The translations under genes were made by a program, and so were the position numbers. A stretch of DNA of 34,868 bases from Candidatus Methylomirabilis sp. (GTDB lineage Bacteria; DYJV01), in assembly GCA_020722945.1 (NCBI GenBank), contig DYJV01000012.1, positions 10,963 to 45,830 on the forward strand. Direction: 5' to 3'. Shown here piece after piece: positions 29,210 through 34,868 of the stretch. Every line of letters begins with the position of its first letter. The stretch's first letter is position 1. The notes under the pieces are model-generated. The model was not told the DNA's origin and made no database searches. It was given only the letters and a program-made list of their open reading frames with translations.

Positions 29210-29619
29210 TTGAGGAGATAGCAACAGTAGTAAAAACTTACCAAAACTATGCAGATATTGTATTTGAACGCTCTTCAGCTTGAAGTGGTTGTCAGTCGCA
29301 TAGTTTATGCAACCCTTTTGAAAGTAATAATGAATCAAAGATAACAGTTTTAAACCAAGCAGATGCAAAACCGGGTGATAAGGTAGCTGTGGCAATAGAG
29401 ACATCTATATTCTTAAAAGCATCATTCATTGTGTATATCGTCCCAATTATAGCTATGATTGGAGTAGCAGCTTTGTCTCAACTTTTATTTAAAAATGATA
29501 TTATTAACTCTCTTTCAGGGATTATATCTTTTATTCTATCAATATTTTTTATAAGAGTGTATTCAAGAAAGTCTAAAACTAAATATCTTCCATACATTAC
29601 AAAGATATTAGAGAATTGA
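29206..29619 (+). CDS. rseC: Candidate selenocysteine-containing RseC-family (SoxR-reducing-system-like) membrane protein, in-frame TGA at 29281-29283
   Basis: Hand translation from GTG 29206: MIEEIATVVKTYQNYADIVFERSSA-U-SGCQSHSLCNPFESNNESKITVLNQADAKPGDKVAVAIETSIFLKASFIVYIVPIIAMIGVAALSQLLFKNDIINSLSGIISFILSIFFIRVYSRKSKTKYLPYITKILEN*. RseC layout: N-terminal MI.E.ATVV, C-x2-C-x5-C cluster, PGDKV.v.i....fl.as..VY..P, two TM helices. TGA falls on the first Cys. The start overlaps the ntrX stop (GTGA), with GGGGGA upstream. Confidence 0.8.
29284..29314 (+). promoter_or_regulatory. Candidate bacterial SECIS element
   Basis: Immediately 3' of the TGA: AGTGGTTGTCAGTCGCATAGTTTATGCAACC. Apical stem GCATA/TATGC (29298-29302 / 29306-29310) with loop GTT. 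Lower helix GGTT/AACC (29287-29290 / 29311-29314) with a 7-nt 5' bulge. First loop base G is +20 from the TGA. Confidence 0.65.
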
Positions 29620-29621
29620 AT

Positions 29622-30011
29622 TTAGATTTTACCATATTTTTTTAGTGCTTTATCAACTTGAAGTTTCAATGTTTGAGGGTTGAATGGTTTGACAGCATAA
29701 CCATCAGCTCCTATCTTTTCAGCCCTTTCAATATCCTCTTTCCGACCTTCGGTTGTAAGCATAATTATCGGAATATTTTTAAAATCATCTATCTTCTTTA
29801 CCCTAAAAAGAAATTCAAGCCCATTCATATTAGGCATATTAATGTCACATATAATAAAATCAACCTGATTACTTGAAAGCTGTTCAAGTCCTTCAAGTCC
29901 ATCCCCAGCTTCATAAATTTTTGATAAACTGTAAATCTTTTTCAGAGAAAAGATAACCATTTTTCTAAGTGTTGGTGAATCATCTATAACCAAAACAGAC
30001 TGGATACTCAT
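29622..30011 (-). CDS. CheY-like single-domain response regulator
   Basis: QSVLVIDDSPTLRKMVIFSLKKI...DFIICDINMPNMNGLEFLFRVKK...IIMLTTEGRKEDIERAEKIGADGYAVKPF. Confidence 0.93.
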   Translation of the reverse strand: MSIQSVLVIDDSPTLRKMVIFSLKKIYSLSKIYEAGDGLEGLEQLSSNQVDFIICDINMPNMNGLEFLFRVKKIDDFKNIPIIMLTTEGRKEDIERAEKIGADGYAVKPFNPQTLKLQVDKALKKYGKI

Positions 30012-30023
30012 TTTAATTCTCCA

Positions 30024-31106
30024 CTAATTAAATTTTTTTATTATCTCTTCAGGTATTTTTTGTAACGGAACAACTTTATCAACAAGCCCCGATTCAAAAG
30101 CAACTCTCGGCATTCCATAAATAGCAGAAGTTTCTTTGTCTTGAGCAATGACAAAAGCATTTTTAGGCTTCAATTTTTTTAGACCCTCTGTCCCATCAGA
30201 ACCCATACCTGTCATTACTACTGCTATTACCTCTCCCCCAAGAGATTCAGAGGCTGTTTCAAACATTATATCCACTTGAGGGTGATATAAAGTATCTTTT
30301 GGTTCTTCGGTTATATTGAGGAAGATATGAGCACCTTTTTTCTTTACCTTTATATGAGAACCCGCTTTCCCAATATATATATACCCCGGTTTTAAGATAT
30401 CTCCCTCTTTTGCTTCATCAACTTTTAGTGGACAAAGCTTATCCAATCTGTCAGCCATAGGCTTTGTAAAACCTGGTGGCATATGCTGTGCAACCACTAT
30501 CGGCACAGGAAAATCAGATGGGAATTTAGGTAAAATCTCTTGCAGTGCAGGTGGGCCACCAGTAGATATACCAATTAAAACAAGCTTATATTTACCACCC
30601 TCTTGACAAACTTTATAAGTTTTGAGATCCTCTTTTGGTATCTCTTTCTGCTTTTGGATTGGAGGTTCAGTAAAAGTAGAGGAGAGTATTTTTTTAGGTT
30701 TGGCTAATACTGCTGCTTTAATCTTCTCTAACAGATCTACTTTTATTTTATTTATCTCTGTAGAGAAAGATGTAGATGGTTTTGTGATAAAGTCAACAGC
30801 TCCAAGATTAAGAGCCTCAAGAGTAACATCTGCACCATCTTTTGTAATAGAGCTTACCATTATTACAGGGATAGGCTGTGGCATATTCATTATCTCTTTT
30901 AATGTGTCTATACCGTTCATTATAGGCATCTCAACATCAAGAGTTATTACATCAGGTCTGATACTTTTGAGCTGAGATAGAGCATCCTTACCATCCCTTG
31001 CATAACCAATAACTTCTATACTTCCATCCGATTCAAGTAATTTTCTTAAAGCTAATCTTATAACTGCAGAATCATCAACCATAAAAACTTTTATTTTATC
31101 AGGCAT
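30024..31106 (-). CDS. cheB: Chemotaxis protein-glutamate methylesterase
   Basis: Receiver domain plus CheB catalytic motifs LVLIGISTGGPPALQEILPKFP, VAQHMPPGFTKPMADRLD, VMTGMGSDGTEGL. Confidence 0.95.
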   Translation of the reverse strand: MPDKIKVFMVDDSAVIRLALRKLLESDGSIEVIGYARDGKDALSQLKSIRPDVITLDVEMPIMNGIDTLKEIMNMPQPIPVIMVSSITKDGADVTLEALNLGAVDFITKPSTSFSTEINKIKVDLLEKIKAAVLAKPKKILSSTFTEPPIQKQKEIPKEDLKTYKVCQEGGKYKLVLIGISTGGPPALQEILPKFPSDFPVPIVVAQHMPPGFTKPMADRLDKLCPLKVDEAKEGDILKPGYIYIGKAGSHIKVKKKGAHIFLNITEEPKDTLYHPQVDIMFETASESLGGEVIAVVMTGMGSDGTEGLKKLKPKNAFVIAQDKETSAIYGMPRVAFESGLVDKVVPLQKIPEEIIKKFN

Positions 31107-31121
31107 AAATTTCCCCCATTA

Positions 31122-31955
31122 TTAATCTTTTTTGTAGAGTAATACCTTTGCAGTAGGAACAAGTTTGTATAATTTGGTAATTTTGAATAGAGATTCCGAC
31201 TGACCTATAAGTAAATAGCCGTTATTAGTAAGTGAAGAGTAAAAATTTTCAACTACTTTCTGCTTTGCATCATTATCAAAGTAAATCAAAACATTTCTAC
31301 AAAAAATTATATTGATGTTCCTATACATCTTCATTTGAGAATCATTGAGGAGATTAAGATACTTAAAGGATACTTTTGAGATTATGCCAGCATCAAGCTG
31401 AAACAATCCATCAGAAGTTTTCGTAAAATATTTGTTCTTGATATCAGGAGTGGTGCTTCTAAATGCAGCTTCTGAATATTGAGCTTTTTTAGCCTCATCA
31501 AGAGCACTCATTGAGATATCTGTCCCAACTATTTCAATATTCCAACCATTTTTGTAATAATTTTTCTCATTCAAAAGTATAGCAAGAGTATAGGGCTCTG
31601 CTCCAGTTGAACAAGCAGCACTCCATATTTTTACAGTTTTTGATTTGTTTACCTGCTCTATTTCTGGAAGTATCTGATCAAAAAGTATATCAAACTGTGC
31701 TGTCTCTCTGAAAAAGAAGGTTTCGTTGACAGTGAGGATATCAACTAACTCCTTTATCTCCTGCTCCTTCTTAATATCAAATTTAAGAAACTGATAATAC
31801 TCTTTGAATGAACTTAATCTTATCTTCTCTACCCTTGTTTTGACACGTTTGTTGAATAAAATTTTCTGACTCCCTGTAAATGTGAGTCCACAGTAACTGT
31901 AGATAAGATCAGAAAGTAGTTTGAATTCTTCTTCTGTCATTTGAGTTAAAGCCAT
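31122..31955 (-). CDS. cheR: Chemotaxis protein methyltransferase
   Basis: LTVNETFFFRETAQFDIL, IWSAACSTGAEPYTLAILL, IIFCRNVLIYFDNDAKQKVVENFYSSLTNNGYLLIGQSESL. Confidence 0.95.
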   Translation of the reverse strand: MALTQMTEEEFKLLSDLIYSYCGLTFTGSQKILFNKRVKTRVEKIRLSSFKEYYQFLKFDIKKEQEIKELVDILTVNETFFFRETAQFDILFDQILPEIEQVNKSKTVKIWSAACSTGAEPYTLAILLNEKNYYKNGWNIEIVGTDISMSALDEAKKAQYSEAAFRSTTPDIKNKYFTKTSDGLFQLDAGIISKVSFKYLNLLNDSQMKMYRNINIIFCRNVLIYFDNDAKQKVVENFYSSLTNNGYLLIGQSESLFKITKLYKLVPTAKVLLYKKD

Positions 31956-31956
31956 C

Positions 31957-34434
31957 TTATACTCCGAATCTATGATTCTTTTTACTACATAAGAAATTGA
32001 GAAGCGTCAATTGGGACTCTTCTGAAATATTTTCACAATATAAATTTGTATCATCAATACCTAAAGCTCTCATATAACAAAGTATAGAAAATTTTATACT
32101 TTCTAAATCAGAAGAGTTGTATAAAGAAATTAATTTATCCTTAATATCAAAAATCTTCAGCTCTCTTAATATAGATATAGCTAATCTGATAGTCGAAGTA
32201 TTATTTTGGGAGAGCGCCATATCAAACAACTGCTCAGATAATTGAGTGCTCTCTGATACTATTTTAAAGATTGTTTCATATACATAAAAAGAGTAAATAT
32301 TGTTTGAAAGATATGGGATTAATACCCCCAATGTATCTTGATCAGGATAACTTTTTAGTGCAGCTATTATATTTTTGATTATTATCTCATCCTCAATCTT
32401 GTTACTGTTTTTAAGAAGCTCTATCAGATGCAACTTAACCCTATCATCAACTATCTTTGAAAGGGAAATTACAGCAGCGTTTTTGATGTACCAATTGTCA
32501 TCATCAAAGAATGGCAAGATAAAATCAAGTTCATCTACCTGTCCTAACTCTCCAATAGTTATTAAGATTTCACCCTTAATATCATCCTCACTCTCTTCAA
32601 AAAGCATATCAGAGATACACTCTATCGGTCTTGGATCATTAAACTCTCTAAATGCATTGATAATAATAAGTTTGGTCTCAATATCTATTCCACTTTTTAG
32701 AAGCTCAATAAATATATCTATTATCTCACTCTTTCGTCCACACTCTTTGATTGCCCTGACAATATAAGGTTTGAAATAGCTGAAAGATGAATCATAAAGT
32801 ATGCTCTTTAATATCTCAAACGATTTTTCAGTGTTAAGAGAGCCTAAAGCATAAATAGCTTCTATTTTAACATAATCATCTTTATCGTATACTCCGTTGT
32901 AAACCTTATCGATATATTGATGTTTTATGAAAAAATTACGGTTACTTTCAATCTTGGAGAGATAGTTGATAGTTTGGAAAACCTCTTTTTTTATCTCTGA
33001 TGAAGGGTGCTCTACAAATGAAATTACATTATCAAAAAAATTAGAGTTATTAGATATTGATACAATTTCTATCGCTTCTTTAATTAATTTATCATTTTTT
33101 TGGCTAAATATAGATTTAAGCTTACCTTGAACTTCAGGTAGATGTGCAAGAACTACCAAAACACTCTTTGCTGTATTTTTAACATCACCCTTACTGTCTC
33201 TAATGAGATTAAATAATTTGTCTATAATATTGGGCGTAACATCTGAATCAGAGAGCTGAAGTAGAAGAGCTTCAGAAGCAGCAACTATAAAAGTTGGATT
33301 GTCAACGGATAACATATTTTCTAAAAAATCTTTTGAAGCAGCATCAACCCTGAAACCTAAAGATTTAATGAGGAGAGCTTTTATCTTATCATCATCCTCC
33401 TTTTCGAAGATCTCTTTAAAATCTTTAAAATCAATATCATTCTGTTTCAACAATATATCGTAAGCTTTCTCTTCAAGCTCTTCAATTCTAAGGAGATCGA
33501 TAATAGGTTTTATAGGAAATTTTATATTTACCCAATTTAGGATATTAATTATTTTCTCTTTTAACTCTGTGTTTTCACTTTTAAAAACTTCAACTATCAA
33601 TGGTTCTAAACTTCTAAAATCTATCATTTTGAAATTTTTCAGAAGAAAATCTGATAAAATGGAGTTTCTCTCTATCCTTGCAAAATTGTAACATTGGAGT
33701 CCTATGCTAAAAAGTGCTTTTAATCCCTCAATCTTTATATCTGTATCTGGATCGTTATTTATGACGCTCACAATTTGAGGAAGACTCCCCTCAAATTTAA
33801 TTTTAGAAAGAGCATCTATAACTGCAAGTTTCAACTCTTCATACTCAAATTGGGTAAGTATTGATTTTACGGCTCTTTCATCAGCCATGAGACCAAGAGT
33901 TGAAATAATAACAAATCTATCCCATATATCTTTCTCTTTGAGCTTTATAAGAAGATCCTCCATAGCAGAACTGTCACCAATCTTACCTAATGCTTCAACA
34001 ACAGCATAAAAAACATTTTCATTTTTATCATTGAGTGCTTTTAGCAAAGAGGGAGTAGCACTTTTATCACCGATATTGCCAAGTGTATTTGCAGCAAATA
34101 TTCTAACATCATCATCTTTATCTTCAAGATTTTTACATAGCGGGGTAACAACATCACCACCCATCTTCTCCATTACCTGCATAGCTGCATTTCGAAGATT
34201 GGCATCATCTGATCGTAAGTAATTGGCTACAGTATCTATTATAGTGTGATCTTTTATATTTACTATTGACTCAATTGCAGCATTTCTAATCTGCCATTCA
34301 GGTTCTGAAAGTAGAGATAGAAGATCTCCCACTGCTCTTAAGTCTTGAAACTCACCCAAAGCTTGTATAGCATTTAGTCTAACACCAAAATCTTCACTCT
34401 TTAACTGGCTAATAAAAAAATCTATTTCATCCAT
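31957..34434 (-). CDS. HEAT-repeat protein
   Basis: Tandem HEAT/PBS-lyase-like repeats (LNAIQALGEFQDLRAVGDLLSLLSEPEWQIRNAAIESIVNIKD...; VRIFAANTLGNIGDKSATPSLLKALNDKNENVFYAVVEALGKIGD). Confidence 0.92.
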   Translation of the reverse strand: MDEIDFFISQLKSEDFGVRLNAIQALGEFQDLRAVGDLLSLLSEPEWQIRNAAIESIVNIKDHTIIDTVANYLRSDDANLRNAAMQVMEKMGGDVVTPLCKNLEDKDDDVRIFAANTLGNIGDKSATPSLLKALNDKNENVFYAVVEALGKIGDSSAMEDLLIKLKEKDIWDRFVIISTLGLMADERAVKSILTQFEYEELKLAVIDALSKIKFEGSLPQIVSVINNDPDTDIKIEGLKALFSIGLQCYNFARIERNSILSDFLLKNFKMIDFRSLEPLIVEVFKSENTELKEKIINILNWVNIKFPIKPIIDLLRIEELEEKAYDILLKQNDIDFKDFKEIFEKEDDDKIKALLIKSLGFRVDAASKDFLENMLSVDNPTFIVAASEALLLQLSDSDVTPNIIDKLFNLIRDSKGDVKNTAKSVLVVLAHLPEVQGKLKSIFSQKNDKLIKEAIEIVSISNNSNFFDNVISFVEHPSSEIKKEVFQTINYLSKIESNRNFFIKHQYIDKVYNGVYDKDDYVKIEAIYALGSLNTEKSFEILKSILYDSSFSYFKPYIVRAIKECGRKSEIIDIFIELLKSGIDIETKLIIINAFREFNDPRPIECISDMLFEESEDDIKGEILITIGELGQVDELDFILPFFDDDNWYIKNAAVISLSKIVDDRVKLHLIELLKNSNKIEDEIIIKNIIAALKSYPDQDTLGVLIPYLSNNIYSFYVYETIFKIVSESTQLSEQLFDMALSQNNTSTIRLAISILRELKIFDIKDKLISLYNSSDLESIKFSILCYMRALGIDDTNLYCENISEESQLTLLNFLCSKKNHRFGV

Positions 34435-34668
34435 ACCAACTCTCCTTAATTGAGATTATAAATTGAATATAAAAAATAATGGGAAAAATCAAGAAATATA
34501 AAATGCAATAATGTAAAAAAATTTAAATTATACAATTTGTCGCAGAAATATTGATATTTTTAAAAAGTAAAATATTAAATGGAGATATTTTTAACATTTC
34601 ATCAGATATGCAGTTGTTTTTCTCTTTCCTCTTCCTCCAAGCCTGCTCTTATTCCCCTTCCCATTGAT

Positions 34669-34851
34669 GAGGGGGAATTTTTAAAAAACTATAACATCCA
34701 AGGGGTGGTCGTTCTTTTATTTTTTTTGTCTTTGCTTTTAGTTTTTTCTCTTTTCCTTCAGCCTTACGCCTGCCTTTCTTGGGGGTGGCAGTCGGGCGAA
34801 TTATGAATGATGAATTGATAATGATGAATTATTTTTTTAAAAATTCCCCTC
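34669..34851. repeat. Inverted repeat pair (GAGGGGGAATTTTTAAAAAA / TTTTTTAAAAATTCCCCTC)
   Basis: Arms at 34669-34688 and 34833-34851, matching except for one G/C indel; purely intergenic. Confidence 0.75.
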
Positions 34852-34861
34852 TACGGAGGGG
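34846..34861. other. Hairpin CCCCTC-TACG-GAGGGG (UNCG-type loop) at the window edge
   Basis: Perfect 6-bp stem closed by C-TACG-G. Confidence 0.7.
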
Positions 34862-34868
34862 TGGACAG

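Noticed and set aside
29105-29404. Antisense 99-aa ORF over ntrX/rseC
   Set aside because: No recognisable family; overlaps well-supported coding sequence on the opposite strand.
29389-29619. 76-aa ORF as an independent gene
   Set aside because: It begins mid-domain (VAIETSIFLKASF...) of an RseC-like protein whose N-terminal half is in the same frame upstream of the TGA, so it is better explained as part of the TGA-containing gene.
29206-29619. rseC as a simple nonsense pseudogene
   Set aside because: Not fully excluded, but disfavoured: only one stop, it is TGA, it sits exactly on a motif cysteine, the rest of the frame is intact, and a SECIS-like hairpin follows.
32375-32767. 130-aa plus-strand ORF
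   Set aside because: Antisense of the HEAT-repeat gene; low-complexity Ser/Ile-rich translation is typical of a shadow ORF.
34579-34806. 75-aa ORF in the right-end intergenic region
   Set aside because: Low-complexity translation across repeat sequence, no family resemblance; likely noncoding.
1-34868. CRISPR arrays, tRNA or rRNA genes
   Set aside because: No regularly spaced repeats and no tRNA/rRNA-like segments were recognised by eye in the intergenic regions; a tRNAscan-SE/Infernal run would be needed for certainty.

Overview
Low-GC bacterial chromosomal window (about 34.9 kb). Gene order and protein flavour suggest a Deferribacterota-like organism, but this is inference and was not checked. 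Most of it is housekeeping and regulatory genes: polA, prmA, a GNAT, PBP1A, a zinc-ribbon protein, a TPR protein, a TlpA-like thioredoxin, rfbA, a SWIM/SNF2 helicase, a hyuA-like protein, a PPC/DUF296 protein, ispG, a 2-hydroxyacyl-CoA dehydratase subunit, a radical SAM protein, rsmI, dnaB, dprA, DUF4390, an NtrY-like kinase and an NtrX-like regulator. A minus-strand HEAT-cheR-cheB-cheY cluster follows. The left edge carries a BRO-N/DinD-like gene 3' end and a 45-aa fragment resembling the N-terminus of a type III restriction (Res-like) helicase, abutting polA. The right edge carries intergenic inverted repeats. The most interesting signal is at 29206-29619, which the ORF track splits. An RseC-family (SoxR-reducing-system-like) membrane protein is interrupted by a single in-frame TGA (29281-29283). 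The TGA sits exactly at the first cysteine of the family's C-x2-C-x5-C motif (U-x2-C-x5-C here). A bacterial SECIS-like hairpin follows, with its apical-loop G at +20 from the TGA. This is a strong candidate for a selenocysteine-containing RseC selenoprotein that ordinary gene callers would miss.
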